DNA of 64,000 nt from Virgisporangium aurantiacum (lineage in GTDB: Bacteria > Actinomycetota > Actinomycetes > Mycobacteriales > Micromonosporaceae): contig NZ_BOPG01000044.1 in the NCBI RefSeq assembly GCF_016863635.1, forward strand, positions 1-64,000, written 5' to 3'. Below are positions 52,901-61,319 of this stretch, one piece after another (positions within the stretch are counted from its first letter, which is position 1; each line of letters begins with the position of its first letter). The notes below the pieces were generated by a model. It saw nothing but the letters and a program-made list of their open reading frames with translations, did no database searches and was not told where the DNA came from. The translations under genes were made by a program, and so were the position numbers.

Positions 52901-53197
52901 TCAGCCCACAACGGCGCGCAGCACCGCCGTCGTGACAATGGCGGCCAGTACCGACACCAGCATCGGCGCCCGCAGCAGGTGCGCGACGACCACCGCCGCC
53001 AGCCCGGCCAGCACCGCCACGCTGAAGTCCTCGATGACGTGCACCACCACCAGCGCGGCGAGCAGGCACGGTGCCAGCAGCGCGATCACGCCGCCGGTCC
53101 ACGCCGGCAGGTCGCGGCCGGTCAGGAGCGCCGGGCCGGCGGCCTTGATCGCGAAGCTGATGACCGCGACGGAGATGATCACGATCCACAGTGTCAT
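52901..53197 (-). CDS. azlD: AzlD-family small subunit of a branched-chain amino acid exporter
   Basis: 98 residues from ATG 53197, overlapping the azlC stop (ATGA). Three to four hydrophobic segments fill the protein (WIVIISVAVISFAIKAAGPA, WTGGVIALLAPCLLAALVVV, LAGLAAVVVAHLL). Length and order after azlC are normal. It pairs with AzlC to export branched-chain amino acids or analogues. It is the first chromosomal gene after the attachment site. Confidence 0.85.
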   Translation of the reverse strand: MTLWIVIISVAVISFAIKAAGPALLTGRDLPAWTGGVIALLAPCLLAALVVVHVIEDFSVAVLAGLAAVVVAHLLRAPMLVSVLAAIVTTAVLRAVVG

Positions 53198-53892
53198 GAC
53201 GGCTTCTCCTCCGAAGGCGGGCGCAGGCCGGTCAGCGCACCGACCGTGGAACCCAGCAGCGCCAGGCCGGCCGGCACCAGCCACAGCAGGGCGCCCGCCG
53301 TGGCCGCTCCGATGCCCGCGGCCAGCGCGGCCCGGCGCGACCCCCGCACCTCCTCGATGAGCAGCAGCAGGAAGAACGCGGGGAACACGACGTCGAGGCC
53401 GAGCGTCTCGGTGAGGTCGGGCGGAGGCGCGATCAGCACGCCGACGATGGTGCCGGCGACCCAGGCGGGCCACTGCACGATCGTCGAGCCGATCAGCAAC
53501 TCGCGGTCGAAGCGTCCGTCGCCCTGATGCGCGGCCACCCAGGATGCGTCGACGACGGCCTGCGCCTCGACGGCCCGGCGCCACCGGTTCCCCTTGAGGC
53601 TGCCGGTGACCGCGACGCCCATCGGCAGGAAGCGGGCGTTGATGAGCGCGGCCGACGCGATCGCCGGCGCGATACCACCGCCGCCCGCGAGCGTGGCGAC
53701 CAGCGCGAACTGCGCCGACCCGGAGAAGACGACGATCGAGCAGACCACCGGCGCGAGGATCCCCCAGCCCTGCGCCCGCACGATCGCCCCGAACGTGATG
53801 GCAAGCAGGAACGCCGGCGCCGCCAGGCTGAGACCGATCCGCAGGCCGGCCCGGAAACCTTGATCGACCATGCCCGCTAGACTAACAGCCAT
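53194..53892 (-). CDS. azlC: AzlC-family branched-chain amino acid exporter subunit
   Basis: 232 residues. It shows the AzlC pattern: LAAPAFLLAITFGAIVRAQG, then SIVVFSGSAQFALVATLAGG and ALINARFLPMGVAVTGSLKG. The C-terminal segments include FPAFFLLLLIEEVRGSRRAA. ATG 53871 (MVDQGF) is an alternative start that would leave the dyad at 53882-53911 untranslated. It is divergent from the CGNR gene. Confidence 0.88.
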   Translation of the reverse strand: MAVSLAGMVDQGFRAGLRIGLSLAAPAFLLAITFGAIVRAQGWGILAPVVCSIVVFSGSAQFALVATLAGGGGIAPAIASAALINARFLPMGVAVTGSLKGNRWRRAVEAQAVVDASWVAAHQGDGRFDRELLIGSTIVQWPAWVAGTIVGVLIAPPPDLTETLGLDVVFPAFFLLLLIEEVRGSRRAALAAGIGAATAGALLWLVPAGLALLGSTVGALTGLRPPSEEKPS

Positions 53893-53911
53893 AGAGTCTT
53901 ATGACCGTTAG
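53882..53911. promoter_or_regulatory. Dyad operator candidate between azlC and the CGNR gene
   Basis: 12-base arms CTAACAGCCATA (53882-53893) and TATGACCGTTAG (53900-53911) are inverted with two mismatches around a 6-base centre. Position in the short divergent gap suggests control of both genes, probably by the CGNR protein. Confidence 0.45.
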
Positions 53912-53923
53912 AGAGGCCACATC

Positions 53924-54478
53924 GTGGAGCCGTGGACGCCGGAACTGGTGGGTGGCCACCTCGCCGTCGACCTCGTGAACACGGTCTCCTGGCGGCTCGA
54001 CCCGGCCCGCACCGTCGACCGGATCGCCGGGCCCGAAGAGCTGCGGCGGTGGCTGCGCGCGGCCGACCTGGTCGGGCCGGAATGGCGCGCGGACGACGAC
54101 GATCTCCCGGCCGTCCGGCGGCTGCGGGAGGTGGTGCACCGGTTGCTGGTGTCGGTGGTCGCGCGCTCACGCCCGTCACAAAAAGATCTTGACGCGATGT
54201 GGCGCGCGACCGTCGACGCGCGCCGCCACGCCCGACCCCGCCCGGAGCTTCCGCTCCGGTGGGAGCTCGCGCCGGCCGACGTTGCCCGGCGGTTGGCGGT
54301 GTCGGCGGAGGACCTGCTGTCGGACGGTGCGCGGTTGAAGACTCTGGGACGCTGTGCCGACGCGGGCTGCGGGTGGTTCTTCCTCGACACGAGCCGCAGC
54401 CACACGCGGCGCTGGTGCAGCTCGGCCGACTGCGGGAACCGGGAGCGGGCCCGCCGCCACTACGCGCGCAACCGCTAG
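53924..54478 (+). CDS. CGNR zinc-finger (ABATE-domain) transcriptional regulator
   Basis: 184 residues from GTG 53924 after GAGAGG. The N-terminal ABATE domain starts GGHLAVDLVNTVSWR. The C-terminal zinc finger has CADAGCGWFFLDTSRSHTRR, then WCSSADCGNRERARRHYARN, with four Cys and the CGNR motif. Such proteins are stress-linked regulators. It is divergent from azlCD and shares a dyad with it. Confidence 0.85.
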   Translation: MEPWTPELVGGHLAVDLVNTVSWRLDPARTVDRIAGPEELRRWLRAADLVGPEWRADDDDLPAVRRLREVVHRLLVSVVARSRPSQKDLDAMWRATVDARRHARPRPELPLRWELAPADVARRLAVSAEDLLSDGARLKTLGRCADAGCGWFFLDTSRSHTRRWCSSADCGNRERARRHYARNR

Positions 54479-55284
54479 GACAGCAGCGCGGCGAGCAGGT
54501 TCGCCTTCTCGTCGGCCAGCCACCGCTGGCGGCGCCGGATCGCGTCGCCGACGCCCTCGGCCCACATCCGGGCCCAGCCGCCGCCCAGTTGCTCGGCCGA
54601 CGCCTTCATCCGGTGCCAGGTCCCGTCGGCCCGGGTGATTCCCAGGTCGGGAACGGCGGCGCGCTCGTCGGCGGTGAGGCCGTAGGCGTCGGCGAAGCGG
54701 CGCAGCCGGGCGAACCGGTCGACGCCCCGCCAGGTCGGCCAGACGTCGGCCGCCGGGCGCAACGGCACCCAGTGCATGGCGGTGTTGTACGCGTCGATCA
54801 GGCGGGTGGTCGGCCCGGCCAGGTCGAAATCGATGACGCCGACCGCGCGGCCTTCGCGCACCACGACGTTCTGCGGGGTGACGTCGCAGTGCGAGACCAG
54901 CTCCGGCTCGGGGTCCTCGATCGGCGGGTCGAGCGTCACGAGTGCCCGCCGCCAGACGGCGTCGGCCGGCGGCACGTATCCCGCGGACGCCGCATGCAGC
55001 CGGCGGACCAGCACCGCGACGCTGGCCAGCAGGTCGTCGTCGGCCGCCCACGGCTCCGGCGGATCGCCGGCGCAGTCGCCCTCGAGGTAGGTGAGGACGT
55101 CGCGGCCGCGGTCGTCGCGGCCGAGGTAGCGGGGGCTGGCGTCGAACCCGACCCGGTCCAGGTGTCGCAGGTAACCGGCGACCGCGTCGCTCTGCGGCTG
55201 GTGCGGCCGGCGCACGGTATCGCCGACCCGCACGACGCCCTCGGTGACGTCGCCGCGCGGGAGCGGAATCTCCTCCTCGGTCAT
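54475..55284 (-). CDS. APH-family phosphotransferase
   Basis: 269 residues from ATG 55284, overlapping the methyltransferase stop (ATGA). The catalytic loop ELVSHCDVTPQNVVVREG and the metal site VGVIDFDLAGPTTRLID are both present, so unlike the gene at 16871 it looks active. The N-lobe has FDASPRYLGRDDRGRDVLTY. Substrate unknown; candidates are aminoglycosides, small alcohols or sugars. It is the last gene of the cydAB-trmO run. Confidence 0.85.
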   Translation of the reverse strand: MTEEEIPLPRGDVTEGVVRVGDTVRRPHQPQSDAVAGYLRHLDRVGFDASPRYLGRDDRGRDVLTYLEGDCAGDPPEPWAADDDLLASVAVLVRRLHAASAGYVPPADAVWRRALVTLDPPIEDPEPELVSHCDVTPQNVVVREGRAVGVIDFDLAGPTTRLIDAYNTAMHWVPLRPAADVWPTWRGVDRFARLRRFADAYGLTADERAAVPDLGITRADGTWHRMKASAEQLGGGWARMWAEGVGDAIRRRQRWLADEKANLLAALLS

Positions 55285-56063
55285 GGCGTGCCGCGCACGG
55301 CCCAGGCGCGGGCGGTCAACCGGATCGAGCCGTCGGGCTCGCGCGGGAGGCGGGCCAGCAGGTTCTCGCGGAGGGCCGCCTGGCGGTCGACCGGCAGCGC
55401 CGCCAGGTAGCCCGGCGCGGCGCCCTGGCCGCCCATGAACGGGTCCCAGTAGTCGTCGGCGTCGCGGAAGTGGGTGGGGATGTCGATCGGACGGACGTCG
55501 ACGTCGGTCAGGCCGGCGTTCGTCCAGAGGTCGCGCAGCGGGTCGGGGCGGCAGATCGGGAAGCGGCTGCCCTCGTCGAGTTCGGCGCCGGCCGGGTCGG
55601 TGTCGGCGGCGGCGTCCCAGAAGAGCCGCATCATCTCCATGCCCTCGGCGTAGTCCCACACGTAGGCCGCGACGCTTCCGCCGGGCACGGTGACGCGGGC
55701 GAACTCGGCCGCCGCGCGGGGCGGATCGGGGACGAAGTTGAGCGCCAGCCCGCTGACGACGACGTCGAACCGGTGGTCGGTGAACGGCAGGTCCTGCGCG
55801 TCGCCGACGACGAACTGGACGTCTTCGACCCGCTGCCGGGCGCTGCGCAGGAAACCCTCCGACGGGTCGACGCCGGTCAGTTCGGCCGGCGCCGCCGACG
55901 CGCGCACGGCGGACGTCAAGGCGCCCGTGCCGCACCCGGCGTCGAGCCACCGCAGCCCGGGCGGGCACCCCAGCCACGTCACGAACGTCTCCGCGATCTT
56001 GCGGCTCCACCGGCCCACGTACCGCTCGTACGGCTCGCCGGCCGACCACACGTCGTACATCAC
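55281..56063 (-). CDS. Class I SAM-dependent methyltransferase (UbiE/type 11)
   Basis: 260 residues. Motif I is LRWLDAGCGTGALTSAVRAS (about 37-56), the acidic ribose-binding position ELTGVDPSEGF, motif II VVGDAQDLPFTDHRFDVVVS and motif III AAAEFARVTVPGGSVAAYVW. Substrate not evident. It overlaps its neighbours on both sides by ATGA, so it is translationally coupled to trmO and to the phosphotransferase. Confidence 0.88.
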   Translation of the reverse strand: MMYDVWSAGEPYERYVGRWSRKIAETFVTWLGCPPGLRWLDAGCGTGALTSAVRASAAPAELTGVDPSEGFLRSARQRVEDVQFVVGDAQDLPFTDHRFDVVVSGLALNFVPDPPRAAAEFARVTVPGGSVAAYVWDYAEGMEMMRLFWDAAADTDPAGAELDEGSRFPICRPDPLRDLWTNAGLTDVDVRPIDIPTHFRDADDYWDPFMGGQGAAPGYLAALPVDRQAALRENLLARLPREPDGSIRLTARAWAVRGTP

Positions 56064-56470
56064 CGGTCGGCCGGGTCGCCGAGCACGGGCTTGACGTCGA
56101 GCACCGGCGTGCCGTCGAGCGCCTCCAGGTCGCGGACCCGGACGCGGAGGCCGTCGACGGCGGCGATCGTCACCCGGTGCAGGCCGATCGGGTTCGGGCG
56201 ATGTGGAGACCGGGTGCTGAACACCCCGGTGAGCGGTCGGCTCCCGTCGCCGCGCGGATGCACGGCGAGCACGTCGCGGTCGGCCCGGTCGAGCCAGGTG
56301 AGCACGATGACGTCGGTGCCGGGCCGGAGATCGGCGAGGGCCTCGGCCACCTCGGGTTCGAACACGATCGTGGATTCGGGCGCGCCCTCGTCGCCCTGCT
56401 TCGGCGCGGTGGCGGGATCGGTCAGCGGCGACTCGACCCGCCCGACCGCCCGCACGTGGAACTCGGTCAC
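56060..56470 (-). CDS. trmO: TrmO/TsaA-family tRNA methyltransferase
   Basis: 136 residues, the single-domain form. It has VGRVESPLTDPATAPKQGDE, EALADLRPGTDVIVLTWLDR and the family signature FSTRSPHRPNPIGLHRVTI, then LDGTPVLDVKPVLGD. TrmO methylates t6A37 of certain tRNAs using SAM. It starts 12 bases after the cydB stop. Confidence 0.88.
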   Translation of the reverse strand: MTEFHVRAVGRVESPLTDPATAPKQGDEGAPESTIVFEPEVAEALADLRPGTDVIVLTWLDRADRDVLAVHPRGDGSRPLTGVFSTRSPHRPNPIGLHRVTIAAVDGLRVRVRDLEALDGTPVLDVKPVLGDPADR

Positions 56471-56482
56471 GCCCAGATCATG

Positions 56483-57421
56483 TCAGTCCGGCTCGGGATG
56501 GCCGAAGACGCGGAACAGGAATGCGACGGCCGGAAGGGTGACGGCGAAGCCGCCGATCAGGACGCCGAGCGTCACCGGCAGGGTCTGCGCCGGCGCGGCC
56601 GCCTCGGTGAGGGTCAGGTCGGGCGGGACGAGCACCGGGTACTGCGCCAGCCCCCAGCCCGCCACCACGGCGGCGACGGCCGTCGCGGCGAACACCCGCG
56701 CGGTGCGGTAGCGGTGCCGCAGCAGCGCCACGATCGTCCCGATGCCCGCGACCACCGAGACCCCGAGGGGCGGTGCGATCAGGTCGGCCGCGAGGTCCGG
56801 GGCGTCGTGGGCGAGGACCGGGAGCGCGCCGACGGCCAGGACCCCGGTGACGATCGCGCTGGCGAGGGCGCGGCGGCGGAAGTCGGCGGCGAGGCGGGGT
56901 TCGGCCCGGACGACCGCCTCGCGGCACAGGAACACAGCGGCGAGGTACGCGCAGCAGGCGAGCGCGAGGCCGGCGCTCGCGACGGGGAACCAGCCGCCGA
57001 CCCGGCCGATCGCGAGGCTGCCGGCGCAGTAGCCGAGGCTCGCGGGCGCCAGCACCGACGCCATCGCGAAGACGCGTCCCCAGCTTGTCGTCATTTCCGA
57101 CGGCTCCCCGTACTGGCGGAACACGAACGCCGCCCCGCGCATGACGATGCCGAGCAGCGCGATCGCCAACGGCACGGTGAGCATCCGGGCCAGCTGACCG
57201 AACGCGACCGGGAACCCGCTGAACAGCCCGATGAGGACGAACACCAGCCACACGTGGTTGGCCTCCCACACCGGACCCATCGTCGACGCGATGAGGTCGC
57301 GCTGCCGCTTGTCCTTCGCCAGCAGGTCCCAGACGCCGCCGCCGAAGTCGGCCCCGCCGAGCACGGTGTACGCCACGACGCCCGCACCGATGATGACGAG
57401 AATCCCGTCGGCGGCGGTCAT
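56483..57421 (-). CDS. cydB: Cytochrome bd ubiquinol oxidase subunit II
   Basis: 312 residues from ATG 57421, overlapping the cydA stop. The family start GADFGGGVWDLLAKDKRQRD is followed by the conserved GPVWEANHVWLVFVLIGLFS and YGEPSEMTTSWGRVFAMASV. About eight membrane segments. It pairs with CydA in the high-affinity terminal oxidase. No cydDC lies in this window. Confidence 0.92.
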   Translation of the reverse strand: MTAADGILVIIGAGVVAYTVLGGADFGGGVWDLLAKDKRQRDLIASTMGPVWEANHVWLVFVLIGLFSGFPVAFGQLARMLTVPLAIALLGIVMRGAAFVFRQYGEPSEMTTSWGRVFAMASVLAPASLGYCAGSLAIGRVGGWFPVASAGLALACCAYLAAVFLCREAVVRAEPRLAADFRRRALASAIVTGVLAVGALPVLAHDAPDLAADLIAPPLGVSVVAGIGTIVALLRHRYRTARVFAATAVAAVVAGWGLAQYPVLVPPDLTLTEAAAPAQTLPVTLGVLIGGFAVTLPAVAFLFRVFGHPEPD

Positions 57422-58701
57422 GCGGAGACCTTGTCGATGGGAGCCGCCGCCAGGCGGCGGAGGATGGTGATCAGAGACGTCGCCAGGATCGCGTAGACGA
57501 GCAGGGTTCCGTAGAAGTACCAGTACAGGCCGGGCTGGTCCGAAACGGCGTCGGCGGTTCTCAGTCGCATGTGGACGATCCACGGCTGCCGGCCGACCTC
57601 GGTGACGATCCACCCCGCGATCAGCGCCACCACCGACGCCGGACCGCCGGCCGCGATGGCGCGGAGGAACCAGGTCCCGTCGAAGAAGCCGGCCCGGCGC
57701 CGGTAGAAGAGCCACAACGCCCACGCCGCCAACGCGAGCAGCCCGAACCCGATCCCCACCATGAGGTCGAACGAGTAGTGGGTGATGCCGACCGGCGGCC
57801 GGTCGTCCGGCGGGACGACGTCGAGACCGGTGACCACGGCGTCGGTGCGGCCGTGCAGCAGCCACGACAGCACACCGGGCAGTTCGACCGGCCCGACGGT
57901 GAGCGGCGCGTTCGGCCCCGTCGTCTGGAGCGTCTCCATCGCCGCCAACTTCACCGGTTGCTGCTCGGCGACCGCGCGCACCGCCCAGTCACCGACCACG
58001 ACCTGAACCGGCGCGACCACCGCGCCCAGCACCAGCCCGACGGCGAGCCCGCGCCGGTGATAGGGATCACGTCGCTTGGCCGGCGCGCGCAGCATCGCGA
58101 CCGCGTACACCGATGCGACGCCGAAACCCGTGCACAGCAACGCCGCCAGCAGCATGTGCACCACCTGGTGCGGCGCGGCCGGCGCGATCAGCGGCGCGAT
58201 CGGCTCGGCCGACGTCACCACCCCGTTCACCTCGACGAACCCGACGGGCGTGTTCATCCAGGCGTTCGCGGTGGTGACGAACAGCGCCGACGCCATGCCC
58301 GACAGGGCCACCGGCACGCCCGTCCACCAGTGCGCCCGCGGCGACAGCCGGTCCCACCCGTAGAGATACAGGCCGAGGAACACCGCCTCCAGGAAGAACG
58401 CGAACGCCTCCAGCGTGAACGCCAGCCCGAACACGCCGCCGTAGCGCTCCATGAACGTGGGCCACAGCAGGCCGAACTCGAACGACAGCACGGTGCCGCT
58501 CACCGCGCCGACCGCGAACACCACGGCGAACGCCTTGCACCAGCGGCGGGCCAGCACGTACCAGATGCGGTCGCCGGTGCGCATCCACCGGTACTCCAGG
58601 AACAGCAGCAGCCACGGCAGGCCCATCCCGAAGACCGCGAAAATGATGTGGAAGCCGAGCGAGAACGCCATCTGCTCGCGGGCCGCGGTGAGGTTGTCCA
58701 T
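57418..58701 (-). CDS. cydA: Cytochrome bd ubiquinol oxidase subunit I
   Basis: 427 residues from ATG 58701 (MDNLTAAREQMAFSLGFHII), which carries the conserved haem-ligand His near residue 18. It also has GTVLSFEFGLLWPTFMERYG, LEAFAFFLEAVFLGLYLYGW and ALFVTTANAWMNTPVGF. Short length suggests a short Q-loop. Two CTAC-N5-GTAG palindromes lie directly upstream and are shared with the divergent blaI-like gene. Confidence 0.92.
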   Translation of the reverse strand: MDNLTAAREQMAFSLGFHIIFAVFGMGLPWLLLFLEYRWMRTGDRIWYVLARRWCKAFAVVFAVGAVSGTVLSFEFGLLWPTFMERYGGVFGLAFTLEAFAFFLEAVFLGLYLYGWDRLSPRAHWWTGVPVALSGMASALFVTTANAWMNTPVGFVEVNGVVTSAEPIAPLIAPAAPHQVVHMLLAALLCTGFGVASVYAVAMLRAPAKRRDPYHRRGLAVGLVLGAVVAPVQVVVGDWAVRAVAEQQPVKLAAMETLQTTGPNAPLTVGPVELPGVLSWLLHGRTDAVVTGLDVVPPDDRPPVGITHYSFDLMVGIGFGLLALAAWALWLFYRRRAGFFDGTWFLRAIAAGGPASVVALIAGWIVTEVGRQPWIVHMRLRTADAVSDQPGLYWYFYGTLLVYAILATSLITILRRLAAAPIDKVSA

Positions 58702-58710
58702 GATCACCTT

Positions 58711-58741
58711 CTACGAGCTGTAGAACTTCTACGTGTCGTAG
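58711..58741. promoter_or_regulatory. Tandem BlaI-type operators between cydA and the blaI-like gene
   Basis: Two 13-base palindromes, CTACGAGCTGTAG (58711-58723) and CTACGTGTCGTAG (58729-58741), share the pattern CTAC-N5-GTAG, 18 bases centre to centre. A third copy lies upstream of the second blaI-like gene. They resemble TACA/TGTA-cored BlaI boxes and cover the only promoter space of cydA. Confidence 0.7.
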
Positions 58742-58751
58742 AGTACATGGC

Positions 58752-59099
58752 GTGGCACGACTGGGTGAGCTGGAACGGGCCGTCATGAATGTGCTCTGGG
58801 CCGCATCGGAGCCGTTACCGGCCAAGGCGATCGGCGACGCGGTGGGCGCCGATCACGCCATCACCACCGTGCTCACGGTGCTGTCCCGGCTGGAACGCAA
58901 GGGCGTCGTCGTCCGCGACAAGACGGGCCGCGCGCACACCTACCGCGCCGCCGCGTCACGCGAAGACCACGTGGCCGAACTCATGCGCGAGGCCCTGGGC
59001 ACCGCCGCCGACACCGATGCCGCGCTGGCCCGGTTCGTCAGCCACGCCAGCCCGGAAGAGGCGGCGGCACTGCGGCGGGCACTGGAGGGGCTGGGATGA
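58752..59099 (+). CDS. BlaI/MecI/CopY-family repressor 1
   Basis: 115 residues from GTG 58752. Winged helix: LGELERAVMNVLWAASEPLP, then AITTVLTVLSRLERKGVVVR. The C-terminal dimerisation region contains EDHVAELMREALGTAADTDA. The next gene, an M56 peptidase, overlaps by ATGA, the classic repressor/sensor-protease pair. It is divergent from cydA. Confidence 0.9.
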   Translation: MARLGELERAVMNVLWAASEPLPAKAIGDAVGADHAITTVLTVLSRLERKGVVVRDKTGRAHTYRAAASREDHVAELMREALGTAADTDAALARFVSHASPEEAAALRRALEGLG

Positions 59100-59818
59100 T
59101 CGCTCTCGGGTTGCTTTTCACGGCGCTGGTCCTCGCCGGGCCGGTGCCGTACCTCCTGGCCCGCAGCCGCACCGCGCTCCGCCACCCGGTGCCGGCGCTG
59201 CTCGCCTGGCAGGCGATCGGCGCGTGTACCGGGCTCGCCGCCGTCGGTGCCGCGCTCACCGTCGGCGCCGGCGAGGGCCCGTTCGCGCTCGTGGCGCTGG
59301 GCGCCGGCGTGCTGCTCGCCGGGTACCTGCTCGCGGTGTCCGCCTGGGTCACGGTCCGCACGCTGGCGCGGCGTCGCAGTCACCGCGATCTTCTAGATCT
59401 TGTCGGGACGCCGCTGCCGGCGCTGCCGGGCGGCCGCCTCGTGATTTCGGCGGCGCCGGTGGCGTACTGCCTGCCCGGACGCCGGCCGCGGCTGGTGCTG
59501 ACCTCGGCGGTGCTCGCCCGGCTGGCACCCGCCGCCCTCGACGCGGTGGTGGCGCACGAGCGGGCACACCTGCGGCAGCGGCACCACCTGGTGCTCCTGC
59601 CGTTCGCGGCCTGGCAGGCGGCCCTGCCGTTCCTCCCGGCCGCCCGCACGGCGCGGGCGTCGGTGGCGCTGCTGGTCGAGGCGCTGGCCGACGACACCGC
59701 ACGGGCACGGGTCGGCACCGCGCCGCTGGCCGACGCGCTGCACACGGTGGCGCTGGCGCAGGAGCCGGGCGGAGTGTCGACGACCGACGTGCCGCTACGG
59801 CTGGCCCGCCTCACCTAG
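59096..59818 (+). CDS. M56-family (BlaR1-like) membrane metallopeptidase
   Basis: 240 residues. Three or four membrane helices (LGLLFTALVLAGPVPYLLAR, VALGAGVLLAGYLLAVSAWV, LPFAAWQAALPFLPAARTA). The zinc motif HERAH lies in LDAVVAHERAHLRQRHHLVL (about 160). It lacks a sensor penicillin-binding domain, as usual in actinobacterial members. It probably inactivates the cotranslated repressor. Confidence 0.88.
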   Translation: MIALGLLFTALVLAGPVPYLLARSRTALRHPVPALLAWQAIGACTGLAAVGAALTVGAGEGPFALVALGAGVLLAGYLLAVSAWVTVRTLARRRSHRDLLDLVGTPLPALPGGRLVISAAPVAYCLPGRRPRLVLTSAVLARLAPAALDAVVAHERAHLRQRHHLVLLPFAAWQAALPFLPAARTARASVALLVEALADDTARARVGTAPLADALHTVALAQEPGGVSTTDVPLRLARLT

Positions 59819-60151
59819 CGCCGCCCGCAGCGCCCTCGCCTCGTCGGCGCTCACCGACCGCGCGAAGTGGACCAGGGCCGCGTCGCGGCTGCCGGCCTGG
59901 TCGAGGACGCCGAGCATGAGCCGGGCGATGAACTCCTCGCGGCTCAGCGCGGCCGTGTACAGCCACGCCTTGCCGTCCAGCTCCCGCGTCACCACGCCCT
60001 TGCGGGCCAACCGGTCGAGCACCGTCATCACGGTGGTGTAGGCGGGGCGGCGGTCATCGAGACGGGTGAGCACGTCGCGGACGCTGATCGGGGTGACCGC
60101 CGACCAGACCACGTCCATGACCGCCCGTTCCAGGTCTCCGAGCTGCTTCAC
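59795..60151 (-). CDS. BlaI/MecI/CopY-family repressor 2
   Basis: 118 residues from ATG 60151. Winged helix LGDLERAVMDVVWSAVTPIS, then AYTTVMTVLDRLARKGVVTR. The tail contains REEFIARLMLGVLDQAGSRD. Its 3' end overlaps the 3' end of the M56 gene by 24 bases (convergent). Its own upstream region carries the CTAC-N5-GTAG operator. Confidence 0.9.
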   Translation of the reverse strand: MKQLGDLERAVMDVVWSAVTPISVRDVLTRLDDRRPAYTTVMTVLDRLARKGVVTRELDGKAWLYTAALSREEFIARLMLGVLDQAGSRDAALVHFARSVSADEARALRAALGEAGQP

Positions 60152-60166
60152 CGCACCTCCCGCATC

Positions 60167-60179
60167 CTACAAAGCGTAG
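60167..60179. promoter_or_regulatory. BlaI-type operator upstream of repressor 2 and the histidine kinase
   Basis: CTACAAAGCGTAG, matching the CTAC-N5-GTAG pattern at 58711 and 58729. It lies in the 46-base gap between divergent genes, so it could control both. Confidence 0.65.
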
Positions 60180-60197
60180 TAGACATAGGCTCGACCT

Positions 60198-61319
60198 GTG
60201 CCGTTCGCCCAGCTTGATCAGCGTCGCCAGTCGCTGCTGTTCGATCTGACCACCGCGGCCGCGATCGGGCTCGCGGCGACGAGCATCGTCATGCTCGGCC
60301 CCGGCATCGTCATACATGGGTGGCTGATGGCGGTCGCGCTCGTCTGGCGGCGGCGCTGGCCGGTCGCCGTGTTCGGCGTGGTCGCGGGCCTCGCGGCCGG
60401 ACAGTTGCTGCTGCCCGGCGACATGTACACGCTGGTGCCGCACGACATCGCGGTGCTCGTCGCGATGTACAGCGTGGTCAAGTACGCCGACCGGCCGGTG
60501 CATGCCGTCGGCGCCGGCGCCGTCTGCCTGATCGGCTCGGCCCTCGCGCCGTTGAAACTGCCCGACGGCGGCTGGTACCTCGCCCTCGTCATCGCGCTCT
60601 CGGTGGTCGTGGTGTGGTTGCTCGGCTGGTCGATGCGCACCCGCCGGCTGTACGTCGACAGCCTCGAGGACCGCGCCGCCACCGCCGAGCGGGAGCGCGA
60701 CCACCTGGCCCGGATCGCCGTGGCGGAGGAGCGCGCCCGCATCGCCCGCGAACTGCACGACATGGTCGCCCACTCGCTGTCGGTGATGATCGTCCACGCC
60801 GACGGGGCCACCCTCGCCCTCGACAGGGCGCCCGACCGGGCCCGCGAGGCGTTGCGGACGGTCAGCGACACCGGCCGCGGCGCGCTGGTCGAGATGCGTC
60901 ACCTGGTCACCGTCCTCAAATCGACCGATGGCGCGGAGGACGCGCGCACCAGCGTCACCACGACGTTGGACCGCGCCCGGGCCGCGGGCCTCAGCGTCCG
61001 CGCGGACGTCTCGGGCGACCCCGCCGCGCTCCCGGCGGGCGTCGAACTGGCCGCGTTCCGGATCGTGCAGGAATCGGTGACCAACGCGTTGAAACATGCG
61101 GGACCGGGCGCGTCGGCGGCCCTGCGCCTCGCCTATTCGCCCGTCGGGGTCGAGATCGATTTCCGGGACGACGGCGAAGGTGGGCCCGTGAATGCCGGCG
61201 GACACGGTCTCATCGGCATGCGCGAACGGGTGGCCCTCTACGGTGGCACCATCACGGCCGGCCCGGATCCGGCCGGCGGCTGGCGGGTCACCGCTTCGAT
61301 CCCGGTGGAGGCCAGGTGA
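60198..61319 (+). CDS. NarL-type sensor histidine kinase
   Basis: 373 residues from GTG 60198. The N-terminal half has about four to five membrane helices (AAAIGLAATSIVMLGPGIVI, LVIALSVVVVWLLGW). HisKA_3 has the phospho-acceptor His in EERARIARELHDMVAHSLSV (about 188). The HATPase domain has GVELAAFRIVQESVTNALKH and HGLIGMRERVALYGG. It is translationally coupled to the response regulator. Confidence 0.92.
   Translation: MPFAQLDQRRQSLLFDLTTAAAIGLAATSIVMLGPGIVIHGWLMAVALVWRRRWPVAVFGVVAGLAAGQLLLPGDMYTLVPHDIAVLVAMYSVVKYADRPVHAVGAGAVCLIGSALAPLKLPDGGWYLALVIALSVVVVWLLGWSMRTRRLYVDSLEDRAATAERERDHLARIAVAEERARIARELHDMVAHSLSVMIVHADGATLALDRAPDRAREALRTVSDTGRGALVEMRHLVTVLKSTDGAEDARTSVTTTLDRARAAGLSVRADVSGDPAALPAGVELAAFRIVQESVTNALKHAGPGASAALRLAYSPVGVEIDFRDDGEGGPVNAGGHGLIGMRERVALYGGTITAGPDPAGGWRVTASIPVEAR

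Noticed and set aside
52603..52935. Short ORFs across the attachment sites (reading LLGILLGNRTEP and ASSILVARS)
   Set aside because: They are translations of the arm and tRNA sequence and recur only because that DNA is repeated.
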